From Subtercola frigoramans (GTDB taxonomy: Bacteria; Actinomycetota; Actinomycetes; Actinomycetales; Microbacteriaceae), in contig NZ_JAFBBU010000001.1 of assembly GCF_016907385.1 (NCBI RefSeq), forward strand, positions 3,162,001-3,226,000: a DNA stretch of 64,000 bases. The letters run 5' to 3'. Positions 8,980 through 17,939 of the stretch are shown piece by piece. The stretch's first letter is position 1. Each line of letters opens with the position of its first letter. The translations under genes and the position numbers were made by a program. The notes beneath the pieces were generated by a model. The model saw nothing but the letters and a program-made list of their open reading frames with translations. It was not told the origin of the DNA and did not search any database.

Positions 8980-9927
8980 GTGCCTCGAAAGATCATTCTC
9001 GACTGCGACCCCGGGCACGACGACGCCATTGCGATGCTGCTCGCGCACGGCAACCCCGACATCGAACTCGTGGCGGTGACCACCGTGGTGGGCAACCAGA
9101 CGCTCGAGAAGGTCACTCGGAACGCGCTGTCGGTGGCCCGCGTCGCCGGAATCACCGGTGTGCCCTTCGCCGCGGGGGCCAGCAGGCCTCTGGTACGGAG
9201 CATCGAGATCGCCGACGCCATTCACGGCGACTCGGGGCTCGACGGCCCGGTGCTGCCGGAGCCCGAGATCGAGCTCGACCCCCGGCACGCCATCGACCTC
9301 ATCATCGACACGATCATGGAGGCCGAACCGGGCGAGATCACGCTGGTGCCCACGGGCGGCCTGACGAACATCGCGATGGCCGTGCGCAAGGAACCGCGAA
9401 TCGCGGCGAGGGTGCGCGAAGTCGTGCTGATGGGCGGGGCGTGGGGCGGCGGCAACTGGAGTGCCACGAGCGAGTTCAACATCATCATCGACCCCGAGGC
9501 CGCGCACATCGTGTTCAACGAGGAGTGGCCGCTCACGATGGTCGGGCTCGACGTCACGCACCAGGCACTGGCAACGCCCGAGGTCGCTGCCACGATCGAG
9601 GCGATCGGAACAGGCCCGGCACGCTTCGTGGGCGAGCTTCTCGAGTTCTTCGGCGAGACCTACCGCGACCACCAGGGGTTCGACTCACCGCCGGTTCACG
9701 ACCCCTGCGCCGTCGCCTACGTCATCGACCCCACCGTGATGACGGTGCGCAAGGCCCCGCTCGACGTCGAACTCACCGGCACGCTCACGCTCGGGATGAC
9801 CGTGGCAGACTTTCGCGCACCGGCCCCGGCCGACTGCACCACCCAGGTCGCAGTGAGCCTCGACCACGCGCGTTTCTGGGCGCTCGTGGTCGACGCCCTG
9901 GAGCGTATCGGCGCGGTGGAGCTGTAG
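8980..9927 (+). CDS. inosine-uridine-type nucleoside hydrolase
   Basis: Hydrolyses the N-glycosidic bond of ribonucleosides to free base and ribose. The protein has 315 residues, standard for the family. It opens with the calcium-binding signature KIILDCDPGHDDAIAM. Other family segments are VPTGGLTNIAMA, VLMGGAWGGGN, EFNIIIDPEAA and HDPCAVAYV. The GTG at 8980 was chosen because it places the signature at the usual N-terminal position and AAAGG lies 13 bases upstream. A -10-like TACGCT at 8923-8928 would give a leader of about 45 bases. An ATG at 8932 is the alternative. Its 3' end is followed by a REP-like element. Confidence 0.93.
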   Translation: MPRKIILDCDPGHDDAIAMLLAHGNPDIELVAVTTVVGNQTLEKVTRNALSVARVAGITGVPFAAGASRPLVRSIEIADAIHGDSGLDGPVLPEPEIELDPRHAIDLIIDTIMEAEPGEITLVPTGGLTNIAMAVRKEPRIAARVREVVLMGGAWGGGNWSATSEFNIIIDPEAAHIVFNEEWPLTMVGLDVTHQALATPEVAATIEAIGTGPARFVGELLEFFGETYRDHQGFDSPPVHDPCAVAYVIDPTVMTVRKAPLDVELTGTLTLGMTVADFRAPAPADCTTQVAVSLDHARFWALVVDALERIGAVEL

Positions 9928-9954
9928 GCGTCGCGACCCTCCCCACGCACAGCA

Positions 9955-10042
9955 GGTTTCGATACGCGCCGACGGCGCTACTCAACCAGCGACCGTGACC
10001 GCCGGTTGAGTAGCCCGGCGAAGCCAGGCGTATCGAAACCCC
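9955..10042. repeat. REP/BIME-like inverted pair, family 1 copy A
   Basis: Two units in inverted orientation. The left unit runs GGTTTCGATACG...CTACTCAACC (9955-9987). The right unit is its reverse complement, GGTTGAGTAG...CGTATCGAAACC (10004-10040). The left unit contains its own small stem (GCGCC/GGCGC). It lies between the convergent nucleoside hydrolase and thymidine phosphorylase genes and may act as a bidirectional terminator. Confidence 0.85.
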
Positions 10043-10071
10043 CACCGACACGGCCGGCTGAGGCATGGTTT

Positions 10072-10130
10072 CGTCGGAGAATCCGCACACGCATGACACG
10101 TACGGCGCCGCTCCCCCAAAATCTCCGACG
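10072..10130. repeat. intergenic palindromic element, family 2 copy 1
   Basis: Imperfect palindrome of about 59 bp with ends CGTCGGAGAATCC and ATCTCCGACG. A second copy with the same left end lies at 40968-41027. It sits in the same convergent gap as the family 1 element just upstream. Confidence 0.7.
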
Positions 10131-10141
10131 GATCGGCGGCG

Positions 10142-11434
10142 CTACGAGATGCGCTCCGCCACCAGCGGCCCGCGCGAAACATACTCCGACGCGTCCCCGA
10201 TCGCGTAGGCACCCTCCAACGCCTCCAGCGCCCGCGCGAACCGGCTCGGTTCGTCGGCACTCAGCGTGAACAACGGCTGGCCCGCCACGACGGCGTCGCC
10301 CGCCTTGGCGTGCAGGTCGATTCCGGCGGCGTGCTGAACAGGGTCCGATGCCCGTGCACGACCAGCCCCGAGCCGCCAGGCCGCGATACCGAACGGCAAC
10401 GCGAGCTGCTCGAGCAGAACCCCCGATCGTTCGGCGTGGACGACGTGGGTCTCGCGCGCCACGGGGAGCGCAGCATCCGGGTCGCCGCCCTGTGCCCGAA
10501 TGACTTTTCGCCAGGTGTCCATGGCCTGCCCGGAGGCGAGCGCACCCTCGACGTCGGCGTCAGGGATGCCCGCCAGGGTGAGCATCTCGCGCGCGAGGGC
10601 GATCGTCAGTTCGACGACGTCGGCTGGCCCACCGCCCGCGAGCACCTCGATGGATTCGCGCACCTCGTTGGCGTTGCCGATCGCCAGCCCGAGAGGCCGG
10701 TGCATGTCGGTGAGCAGGGCCGATGTACGCACGCCGGCGTCGTTGCCCAGGTCGACCATGGTCTGCGCGAGCTCCCGCGATTTCGCGATGTCCTGCATGA
10801 ACGCGCCAGAACCGAATTTCACGTCGAGCACGAGTGCCTGGGTTCCTTCGGCGATCTTCTTGCTCATGATCGACGAGGCGATCAGCGGAATCGCCTCGAC
10901 GGTACCCGTGATGTCGCGCAGCGCGTAGAGCTTCTTGTCTGCCGGCGCGAGCCCGCTGCCGGCAGCGCAGATGACCCCGCCGACGTCACGCAGTTGCGCG
11001 AACATCTCCTCGTTCGTGAGCGAGGCACGCCAGCCCGGGATGCTCTCGAGCTTGTCGAGAGTGCCGCCGGTGTGACCCAGCCCCCGCCCCGACAGCTGCG
11101 GCACGGCAACGCCGAACGACGCGACGAGCGGCATCAGCGGGAGCGTGATCTTGTCGCCCACGCCACCGGTGGAGTGCTTGTCGACGGTTGTCTTACCGAG
11201 CGCGTCGAAGTTCATCGTCTCGCCGCTCGCGATCATGGCGAGCGTGAGGTCGCGGATCTCGGGTCGACCCATGCCGTTCAGCAGAATGGCCATCGCCATG
11301 GCTGCCATCTGTGAATCTTCGACGTACCCGCGGGTGTAGGCGTCGATCATCCAGTCGATCTGCGACGTGGTGAGGGTGCCGTGGTCGCGCTTCGTGCGGA
11401 TCAGGTCGATGATGTCGTGCGCTTCGCTGCTCAT
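10142..11434 (-). CDS. deoA: thymidine phosphorylase
   Basis: Pyrimidine nucleoside phosphorylase of 430 residues, releasing thymine or uracil and 2-deoxyribose- or ribose-1-phosphate. Present are the phosphate-binding signature KHSTGGVGDK, the family run SGRGLGHTGGTLDKLE near residue 115, and a C-terminal PYNP domain with HAKAGDAVVAGQPL. It is followed in its direction by two palindromic elements. It lies 102 bp downstream of cytidine deaminase on the same strand, with a family 3 element between them, so cdd-deoA are probably co-transcribed. This matches the cdd-deoA-add order in M. tuberculosis. Confidence 0.95.
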   Translation of the reverse strand: MSSEAHDIIDLIRTKRDHGTLTTSQIDWMIDAYTRGYVEDSQMAAMAMAILLNGMGRPEIRDLTLAMIASGETMNFDALGKTTVDKHSTGGVGDKITLPLMPLVASFGVAVPQLSGRGLGHTGGTLDKLESIPGWRASLTNEEMFAQLRDVGGVICAAGSGLAPADKKLYALRDITGTVEAIPLIASSIMSKKIAEGTQALVLDVKFGSGAFMQDIAKSRELAQTMVDLGNDAGVRTSALLTDMHRPLGLAIGNANEVRESIEVLAGGGPADVVELTIALAREMLTLAGIPDADVEGALASGQAMDTWRKVIRAQGGDPDAALPVARETHVVHAERSGVLLEQLALPFGIAAWRLGAGRARASDPVQHAAGIDLHAKAGDAVVAGQPLFTLSADEPSRFARALEALEGAYAIGDASEYVSRGPLVAERIS

Positions 11435-11472
11435 GCACTCTGCTCTCTGTCTTCAGTGTCGACCTGCTACGG

Positions 11473-11528
11473 GTCGACTTTCCCGAATGCGCAACAATTC
11501 CGCGGATTCCTTGCACCTTCGGGCAACT
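11473..11528. repeat. intergenic palindromic element, family 3 copy 1
   Basis: About 56 bp beginning GTCGACTTTCCCGAATGCGC and ending TTGCACCTTCGGGCAACT. The ends are inverted (ACTTTCCCG against CGGGCAACT). A clearly related copy is at 38564-38619. It lies between cdd and deoA. Confidence 0.75.
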
Positions 11529-11536
11529 CGATGGGG

Positions 11537-11938
11537 TTATTCGGCGTAGGCCTCGAGGGTGCGGGGGCCGAACGCGTCGGGAAGCACGTCGTCGATGGTG
11601 CGGATTCCGGAAACGGTCTCGAGCAGCATGCCCTCTGCGGAGTGCTCGTAGAGGAGCTGCCGACAGCGTCCGCACGGCATGAGCGCACTGCCCTTGCCGT
11701 CAACGCAGGTGAACGCCACCAGCCTGCCGCCGCCGGTCATGTGCAGTGACGACACCAGCGCGCACTCGGCACAGAGGGTCAGACCGTAGGAGGCATTCTC
11801 GACGTTGCAGCCGGAGATGACACGCCCGTCGTCCACGATCGCAGCAACTCCGACAGGGAAGTTCGAGTACGGCACGTAGGCGTGCGTCATCGCTTCGAGC
11901 GCGACGGCCCTCAGGGCATCCCAGTCGATGTCAGGCAT
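11537..11938 (-). CDS. cdd: cytidine deaminase
   Basis: Deaminates cytidine and deoxycytidine to uridine and deoxyuridine, 133 residues, the normal length of the homotetrameric type. Zinc ligands and the catalytic Glu are in CNVENASYGLTLCAEC and PCGRCRQLL. The ATG at 11938 was chosen because it gives the family's start (ALRAVALEAMTHAYVPYSNF). Longer in-frame extensions have no homology to the family. Its product is a substrate for the adjacent pyrimidine phosphorylase. The 231-bp gap to the permease gene upstream holds no gene that I can support. Confidence 0.93.
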   Translation of the reverse strand: MPDIDWDALRAVALEAMTHAYVPYSNFPVGVAAIVDDGRVISGCNVENASYGLTLCAECALVSSLHMTGGGRLVAFTCVDGKGSALMPCGRCRQLLYEHSAEGMLLETVSGIRTIDDVLPDAFGPRTLEAYAE

Positions 11939-12169
11939 GTGGTGCTCGCTTTCTCGAGGTTCAGATGAATTCGGCCGGGCACGAAACCGCGGCGATGAGG
12001 TCTCGTGATGCAGGCGATCACCTGGCTGCACGAACCGACTCCCGTGACCCGGCCACGTCAGTGCGGGTGCGATCCACGGCAGGAATCGACGGGGAAGCGT
12101 GGGTGGCACCGGGAGTCACAGTGCACTCGGGAACGCGAGCCGACGCGCGACGGGATCTTCGCGCGGGGA

Positions 12170-13573
12170 TCATGACTTGATGTACGGCCGCCCCGACGCT
12201 GCGGGGCCCCGCGATCTGCCCACCAGCCCCGCGACAGCGAAGATGGTCAGCACGTACGGGAGCATGAGCATGAACTCGCTCGGCACGGGTGAGCCGATGA
12301 TGCCCAGCGCGTTCTGCAGGTTCGTCGCGAACCCGAAGAGCAGCGCTGCCAGCGTCGCCCTGATCGGATCCCACTGCCCGAAGATCACCGCCGCCAGCGC
12401 GATATAACCGGCACCGGCCGTCATCTCCTTGTTGAAGGCACCGACCGAGCCGAGCGTGAAGTATGCCCCACCCAGTCCGGTGATCCCGCCGGCGAGGAGC
12501 ACGTTCCAGAACCTCGTCGAGTTCACGTTGATGCCCACGGTGTCGGCGGCCTGTGGATGCTCGCCCACCGCCCGCACCCGAAGCCCCCACTTCGTGTGGA
12601 ACAACGCGAAGTACACGGCCACAACCGCGATGTACATGAGGTACACGATGATCGTCTGGCGGAACAGCGTGGGGCCGATGATCGGGATCTCGCTCAGGAG
12701 CGGAATGTTGATGCGGTCGAATCGCGGCGGCGAGTTGAGCAGCTCGGCATTCTTCGACAACACCTGCGAGTAGAGGAAGTTCGTCAGCCCCACCACGAGC
12801 ACGTTGAGCACGACACCGACGATGACCTGGTCGACCAGGTACTTGATGGCGAATGCCGCGAGCACGAACGCGACGAGCGCGCCGGCGACCGCAGCAACAG
12901 CGAGCCCGAGCAGGGGCTGGTGCGTGATCGACGCGACGACAGCGGAGACGAAGGCACCAGCGAGCAGCTGGCCTTCGATGGCCACATTGACCACCCCGAC
13001 ACGCTCGGAGATGACCCCGCCCAGGGCGCCGAAGATGAGCGGAACCGACAGCGACACCGTGCCCACCAGCAGACCGGGTACCTGCACGGGCAGTGACGCC
13101 CCAGCAGCGACCCAGGCGAGGAACGCGAACAGGAAGACCACACCGAGAATGCTGGTCAGCCAGAGAGGGACGTGCCTGTCAGCGCGGACCCGCAGGTAGG
13201 CGACCACGGTGATGCCAGCCAGGATGAGGGTCGCCATGATCCCCGTGACGCGGGCATTGACGACGACGTTGGGCAACTGGATGAGGTCGTCACTGCCCGA
13301 GAGCGTGAAGGTGGAGTTGCCGTCGCTCCCGAGGATGACGAAGAGCACCAGGGCGATCGCGGTGAAGATCGCGAATCCGATTGGCGCCTTCCACGACTTG
13401 ACGACAGTCTTCTCGAGCCCCCGGGTCGAATCCGGGTGTTCATGCTGGGTCGCCGTCGAGACGAGACCAGGCTCGATGACTCCGGTGCTCACGCTGGGAA
13501 CACCGAGCCCCGAGGGGTCTCCTGACGCCCCGCTGCCAGTGCCGCCCCCGGTGGTCAAACGCGAATCACTCAT
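12170..13573 (-). CDS. nucleoside ABC importer permease, second subunit
   Basis: BPD_transp_2-family permease, 467 residues. The first 50 residues are Gly/Ser-rich and cytosolic, followed by a TM helix and a loop segment, and then the permease core of about 8-10 TM segments. The core includes ERVGVVNVAIEGQLLAGAF, the type of segment found in YufQ/NupC-like permeases beside BMP-family lipoproteins. The ATG at 13573 overlaps the stop of the first permease by 4 bases, so a long in-frame upstream extension was rejected. It works with the other permease, the ATPase and the BMP lipoproteins to import nucleosides. Confidence 0.9.
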   Translation of the reverse strand: MSDSRLTTGGGTGSGASGDPSGLGVPSVSTGVIEPGLVSTATQHEHPDSTRGLEKTVVKSWKAPIGFAIFTAIALVLFVILGSDGNSTFTLSGSDDLIQLPNVVVNARVTGIMATLILAGITVVAYLRVRADRHVPLWLTSILGVVFLFAFLAWVAAGASLPVQVPGLLVGTVSLSVPLIFGALGGVISERVGVVNVAIEGQLLAGAFVSAVVASITHQPLLGLAVAAVAGALVAFVLAAFAIKYLVDQVIVGVVLNVLVVGLTNFLYSQVLSKNAELLNSPPRFDRINIPLLSEIPIIGPTLFRQTIIVYLMYIAVVAVYFALFHTKWGLRVRAVGEHPQAADTVGINVNSTRFWNVLLAGGITGLGGAYFTLGSVGAFNKEMTAGAGYIALAAVIFGQWDPIRATLAALLFGFATNLQNALGIIGSPVPSEFMLMLPYVLTIFAVAGLVGRSRGPAASGRPYIKS

Positions 13574-14922
13574 TTCGCCACCGCCGTGTTCGCCGTCTGG
13601 GCCTGTTTCGAGGATTTCGCAGGGGGCTTGGTCGTCGGCTTCTTCGACACTCCCGGTGTCGGCAGCCGGAACACCGCCCTCACCAGAGGAGGCGCCGCGA
13701 TGAACAGCACGATCAGCGACTGCACGACGAGCACGATGTCGACCGGGATGCCTTCGCCGGCCTGCATGGCGAAACCGCCGGCCTTGAATGCACCGAAGAG
13801 AATCCCGGCGACGAAGATGCCCCACGGCTTCGAGCGCCCCAGCAGGGCCACGGTGATCGCGTCGAAGCCGATACCGGCGTCGATGCCCGAGCTGAAGCCC
13901 GAGGTCACGGTACCGAGCACCTGGGCGACCCCGGCGAGGCCGACCAGCCCACCGGAGAGCAGCATGACGTAGATGTACGTGCGCTTGACGTTGATGCCGG
14001 CTACCCGGGCGGCGTTCGGGTTGATTCCCACGGCCCGAAAACGGAACCCGAGACTCGAGCGAGACAGCAGCCACCACACGAACACCGTGGCGGCGATGGA
14101 GACCAGCAGCCCGGCGTGCAGGTTGTAACTCGAACCGAGCAGGTCGGGGTAGATGGCGGTCGGGAGCATCGGCGGGGTCTTGGGGTTGTTCGACCCCGGC
14201 GCCTGCAGTGCACCGGGAGTGCGTAGCAGGAAGAGCAGGAGGTACACCGCGATGTAGTTCATCATGATCGTCACGATGACCTCGTGCGCGCCCGTTCGCG
14301 CCTTGAGCAACCCGACGATGCCGCCCCACACGGCCCCGCCGATGACACCGGCGACAATCGCGAGAGCCAAGTGGATACCGTATGGCAGCGGGAACGAGAA
14401 ACCGACCCAGCCGGCGCAGGCCGCGGCGATGATCATCTGCCCCTGGCCACCGATGTTGAACATTCCGGCCCGGAAGGCGAGACCGACACCGAGGCCGGCC
14501 GCGATGAGCGGAGTCGCAAAGGTGAGCGTGTCGGTGAGCGGCTTGATGCCCTTGGCGAACCCGGCTGCACCGAAGTTGTAGACCGACCCCTGGAACAGCG
14601 CGCCGTAGGCACCGGAGACTGCCGTCCAGACGGCGGAGAAGGTGTCACCCGGCCGGGAGAAGTAGTACCCAGAGGCAGCCTGCACGTTCTCGTCGGTCAA
14701 CGCGATCAGGATGCCACCGGCGACGAGGGCGAGAACCACGGCGAGAATCGAGATGACGACGCTGCCACCCATAATGTCGCGCAGGATCTGGTTCGACTTC
14801 GGCGCAGGAGGTACGGCACCCGATGTTGCGCCCGAACCGCCGGCCGCGCCGCCCGCAGCACCTGACGTGCCCGATGCGCCTGACGACCCTGACCCAGCAG
14901 AGGCGATCGTGGTGTCGCTCAC
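13570..14922 (-). CDS. nucleoside ABC importer permease, first subunit
   Basis: BPD_transp_2-family permease (YufP/NupB-like), 450 residues. The N-terminus is Ala/Gly/Ser-rich (residues 1-40) and is followed by about 8-10 TM helices, with the family segment FRAGMFNIGGQGQMIIAAA. The C-terminus is Lys/Pro/Ala-rich. The GTG start has AAGGAG nine bases upstream and overlaps the ATPase stop by 4 bases. All three importer genes are therefore coupled in the order ATPase-permease-permease. Confidence 0.92.
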   Translation of the reverse strand: MSDTTIASAGSGSSGASGTSGAAGGAAGGSGATSGAVPPAPKSNQILRDIMGGSVVISILAVVLALVAGGILIALTDENVQAASGYYFSRPGDTFSAVWTAVSGAYGALFQGSVYNFGAAGFAKGIKPLTDTLTFATPLIAAGLGVGLAFRAGMFNIGGQGQMIIAAACAGWVGFSFPLPYGIHLALAIVAGVIGGAVWGGIVGLLKARTGAHEVIVTIMMNYIAVYLLLFLLRTPGALQAPGSNNPKTPPMLPTAIYPDLLGSSYNLHAGLLVSIAATVFVWWLLSRSSLGFRFRAVGINPNAARVAGINVKRTYIYVMLLSGGLVGLAGVAQVLGTVTSGFSSGIDAGIGFDAITVALLGRSKPWGIFVAGILFGAFKAGGFAMQAGEGIPVDIVLVVQSLIVLFIAAPPLVRAVFRLPTPGVSKKPTTKPPAKSSKQAQTANTAVAK

Positions 14923-16460
14923 AGGAGTGCTCCTTCGACGGTGTTTGTCGTGGTGATGACGTCGGGCACTTCACCGGTCATCATGAGGCCGAGTACGTCA
15001 CGCGAAGTGTTGCCGGGCACAATACCGACGATGCTGCCGCGGTACATCACCGCGATGCGGTCGGCAAGCGCCGTCACCTCGTCGAGCTCGGTCGAGACCA
15101 CGATCACGGGCACCCCCGAATCCCGTGTCGCGACGATCCGTTTGTGCACGAATTCGATCGAGCCGACGTCGATACCGCGGGTCGGCTGGGCAGCGACAAA
15201 CAACCGCAGGTCACGGCTCAGTTCCCTGGCGAGCACGACCTTCTGCTGGTTACCGCCAGAGAGCCGACCCACCGGGGTCTGGATGCCCTGCGAACGTACA
15301 TCGAATTCGCTGGCCTTCTCCTCGGCGAACCCCTGCAGGAAACCCAGCTGCAGGCTGCCCCGCTTGACGAACGGCTTCGAATCGCTGCGGTCGAGCATCA
15401 GGTTCTCTGCGATCGTGAACTCCCCGACGAGCCCGTCTTCGTTGCGGTCTTCGGGGACGAACCCCACCCCGGCGTTCAGTACTTTGCGCACCGACAGACC
15501 CACCAGCGACCGCCCGTCGAGCGTCACAGAACCCAGAACACGCTCCTGCAGCCCCATGATCGCCTCGGTGAGTTCGGTCTGCCCATTGCCCTGCACCCCC
15601 GCGATCGCCAGGATCTCACCTCGGTGCACCTCGAAACTGACCGAGTTCACGACGAGCTGGCCCACCGCATCGACCACGGACAGGTCTTTCACGACGAGGG
15701 CCGCTTCGCCCGGCTTTGCGACCTCCTTGTGCACGGTGAGCTCGACAGCGCGGCCCACCATCATGGAGGCCAGTTCGGCGTTCGTCGCGGTGGGCTCTGC
15801 CTCGCCCACGACCCTGCCCAACCGGATGATCGTGATGCGGTCAGCGATCTCACGCACTTCGCGCAGCTTGTGGGTGATGAACACGATCGAAGTACCAGCG
15901 TCTCGCAACTGGCCCATGATGAGCATCAGCTCGTCGGTCTCCTGGGGAGTGAGCACAGCCGTGGGTTCGTCGAACACGAGCACCTTCGCCTCGCGCGAGA
16001 GCGCCTTGATGATCTCGACACGCTGCTGTACCCCGACGGGCAGGTCGTCGACCAGGGCGTCGGGATCGACATCGAACCCGAACCGGGCGCTGATCTCGCG
16101 CACGCGGGCCCGGGCCGCGGCGAGGTCGAGCCGACCGAGGCCCTTCGTCTGCTCGTGGCCGAGCATGACGTTCTCGGCGACCGTGAACACGGGGATGAGC
16201 ATGAAGTGCTGGTGCACCATTCCGATGCCGGCGTTCATCGCGTCGCCCGGGCCTGCGAAATGCTGCACCTCGTCGTCGAGGAGGATCTCGCCTCCGTCGG
16301 CCTGGTACAGGCCGTACAGCACATTCATGAGGGTGGATTTGCCGGCGCCGTTCTCACCGAGAAGCGCATGGATCTCACCCGGTTGCACAACCAGGTCGAT
16401 GTGGTCATTCGCTACGAGTGAGCCGAAACGTTTGGTGATGCCGCGGAGTTCGAGCTTCAT
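14919..16460 (-). CDS. nucleoside ABC importer ATPase (two fused ABC domains)
   Basis: 513 residues with two ABC domains, the layout of sugar/nucleoside importers of the RbsA/NupA/YufO type. Domain 1 has an intact Walker A, GENGAGKST (about residues 35-43), the signature LPVGVQQRVEI and Walker B VLVFDEPTAVL. Domain 2 has a degenerate Walker A (GVQGNGQTE) and the signature LSGGNQQKVVLAREL, as is typical. It energises import by the two downstream permeases. The ATG is preceded by a TAGATT box at six bases, with no Shine-Dalgarno site, suggesting a leaderless mRNA and its own promoter. Confidence 0.95.
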   Translation of the reverse strand: MKLELRGITKRFGSLVANDHIDLVVQPGEIHALLGENGAGKSTLMNVLYGLYQADGGEILLDDEVQHFAGPGDAMNAGIGMVHQHFMLIPVFTVAENVMLGHEQTKGLGRLDLAAARARVREISARFGFDVDPDALVDDLPVGVQQRVEIIKALSREAKVLVFDEPTAVLTPQETDELMLIMGQLRDAGTSIVFITHKLREVREIADRITIIRLGRVVGEAEPTATNAELASMMVGRAVELTVHKEVAKPGEAALVVKDLSVVDAVGQLVVNSVSFEVHRGEILAIAGVQGNGQTELTEAIMGLQERVLGSVTLDGRSLVGLSVRKVLNAGVGFVPEDRNEDGLVGEFTIAENLMLDRSDSKPFVKRGSLQLGFLQGFAEEKASEFDVRSQGIQTPVGRLSGGNQQKVVLARELSRDLRLFVAAQPTRGIDVGSIEFVHKRIVATRDSGVPVIVVSTELDEVTALADRIAVMYRGSIVGIVPGNTSRDVLGLMMTGEVPDVITTTNTVEGALL

Positions 16461-16466
16461 GGATTC

Positions 16467-16472
16467 AATCTA
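16467..16472 (-). promoter_or_regulatory. -10 box TAGATT for a leaderless importer ATPase transcript
   Basis: On the minus strand, TAGATT precedes the ATG at 16460 by exactly six bases. There is no purine-rich Shine-Dalgarno run in that gap (GAATCC). Confidence 0.5.
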
Positions 16473-16570
16473 CACAGGGGCTGTTGATCGGTGATGGTTC
16501 TGCACAGCGGGCTTGACGCAGACACGCGCTGTGGAGGAGTAGAGGGGTAAGCAGAAGACAGAGTTAACAG

Positions 16571-16606
16571 GTGTGGGGAGCCAGATGTTCACCTGGCTCC
16601 CCACAC
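16571..16606. terminator. 14-bp perfect hairpin after the BMP lipoprotein gene
   Basis: GTGTGGGGAGCCAG (16571-16584) is exactly complementary to CTGGCTCCCCACAC (16593-16606), with an 8-base loop. On the minus strand it lies 36 bp past the lipoprotein stop and is followed by only a weak T-rich tract. It may be a terminator, or a 3' stabiliser that separates lipoprotein expression from that of the ATPase and permeases. Confidence 0.75.
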
Positions 16607-16641
16607 CCTCGCATCCGCGGCCCAGCAGGGCCGGGCGGGTG

Positions 16642-17745
16642 CTACTTGCTGAGGTAGGACTTCACCGGGATCGTGCCCGAGATGATCCCGGCCTTGATCG
16701 TGTCGAGCTCGCTCTGGAGAGCCGGGTCGACCTTGCTGGCGAAGTTGTGGAACGGCGCAATGCCGACGCCGTCGTTCTTCAGGTTGCCGATGTACGGCGT
16801 GACGTCGAACGTGCTCGCCGTGGCGGCCTGGTTGACGACGTCACCGGTGGCCTGTTTGATGCCCTTGAGCACCGAGGTGAGGTACAGGTCGGCGTAGGTC
16901 GGGAAGGTGTTGAACACGTCGGCGTCAGCACCCAGAAGCGCGACATCCTTCTTGGAGTCGGTGATCGCGGCACCGGCACTCTGGAAGATGGGGCCACCGA
17001 CGGGAAGCAGAACGTCTGCACCCTGGTCGATGAAGTTCTGGGCCGTGGTCTTGGCGGTGTCGTTCGCCTCGAAGCCACCGGTGAAGGTGGCAGCGTCGGG
17101 GTTGGCCGGGTCATAGCCCAGAACAGCGACCGACTTGCCCTTCTGGCTGTTGAAGTAGCTGACACCCTGCGCGAAGCCGTCCATGAAGATCGTGACGGTC
17201 GGGAAGTTCATGCCACCGTACGTCGCGACCTTGCCGGCCTTGCTGTAACTCGCCGAAGCGTAGCCTGCGAGGAAGGCGGCCTGCGCCGTGTCGAACAGGA
17301 TCGGCTTGATGTTCGGAGCATCGGTCTTTCCGTTGAAGTCGTTGTCGGCGGCGTCATCGATGATGGCGAAATCGACGGTCGGGTTCGCCAGCGCCGCGGT
17401 CACCGTTGCGGCAGACAGCGCGAAGCCGACGGTCACGATCAGGGTGCAGTTCTGGGAGACGAGGCTGTCGATGTTCGGCGCGTAGTCGGTCTCTGCGTTC
17501 GACTGCACGGTGATCGGCTTGACACCGAGCGCGGCCGCCGCCTCGGTGAGGCCTTCGTAGCCCAGCTGGTTGAACGACTTGTCGTCGAACCCGCCGAGGT
17601 CGGAGACCATGCAGGGCTTGAACCCGGCAATCGCGCTGGCGGTCGGGGTGCTGGTCGAGGTGGCCGGTGCCGAAGCGCACCCCGCGAGAAGTGCCACGCT
17701 GGCGATCGTTGCCAGGCCGCCGAGGGCGATGCGACGTTTGGTCAT
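16642..17745 (-). CDS. BMP-family nucleoside-binding lipoprotein 1
   Basis: PnrA/BmpA-type substrate-binding lipoprotein, 367 residues. The signal peptide ends in the lipobox LLAGC, so Cys is lipidated and the protein is tethered outside the membrane. The mature protein begins with the family pattern VSDLGGFDDKSFNQLGYEGL and later has VTVGFAL and DVLLPVGGPIF. ATG 17745 follows GGAGG at 11 bases; an in-frame TTG further upstream lies on top of that site and was rejected. It would deliver nucleosides to the importer encoded downstream. Confidence 0.93.
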   Translation of the reverse strand: MTKRRIALGGLATIASVALLAGCASAPATSTSTPTASAIAGFKPCMVSDLGGFDDKSFNQLGYEGLTEAAAALGVKPITVQSNAETDYAPNIDSLVSQNCTLIVTVGFALSAATVTAALANPTVDFAIIDDAADNDFNGKTDAPNIKPILFDTAQAAFLAGYASASYSKAGKVATYGGMNFPTVTIFMDGFAQGVSYFNSQKGKSVAVLGYDPANPDAATFTGGFEANDTAKTTAQNFIDQGADVLLPVGGPIFQSAGAAITDSKKDVALLGADADVFNTFPTYADLYLTSVLKGIKQATGDVVNQAATASTFDVTPYIGNLKNDGVGIAPFHNFASKVDPALQSELDTIKAGIISGTIPVKSYLSK

Positions 17746-17939
17746 GCTCAAGATGTCCTCCAAAAGGCTGGCCCGCCGCCGTGAGGGCAGGCACTGTGAA
17801 GACTCACGTTACCGAATGTGACGCCACGACTTGCATCCCCGACAGCTATTGCCGCGCAAGCGTTACAAAGACGGGATGGCTCCGTAATCTCGATGAAATG
17901 TCTACGACGAAATCGTGCGTAAGGCGCACGATTCAAGCG

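Noticed and set aside
7926..9998. 690-codon plus-strand frame
   Set aside because: Shadow of adenosine deaminase on the other strand and an out-of-frame run over the nucleoside hydrolase; low-complexity Arg/His content.
13574..14329. In-frame N-terminal extension of the second importer permease
   Set aside because: It overlaps the first permease gene out of frame; the ATG at 13573 with a 4-base overlap gives the normal operon structure.
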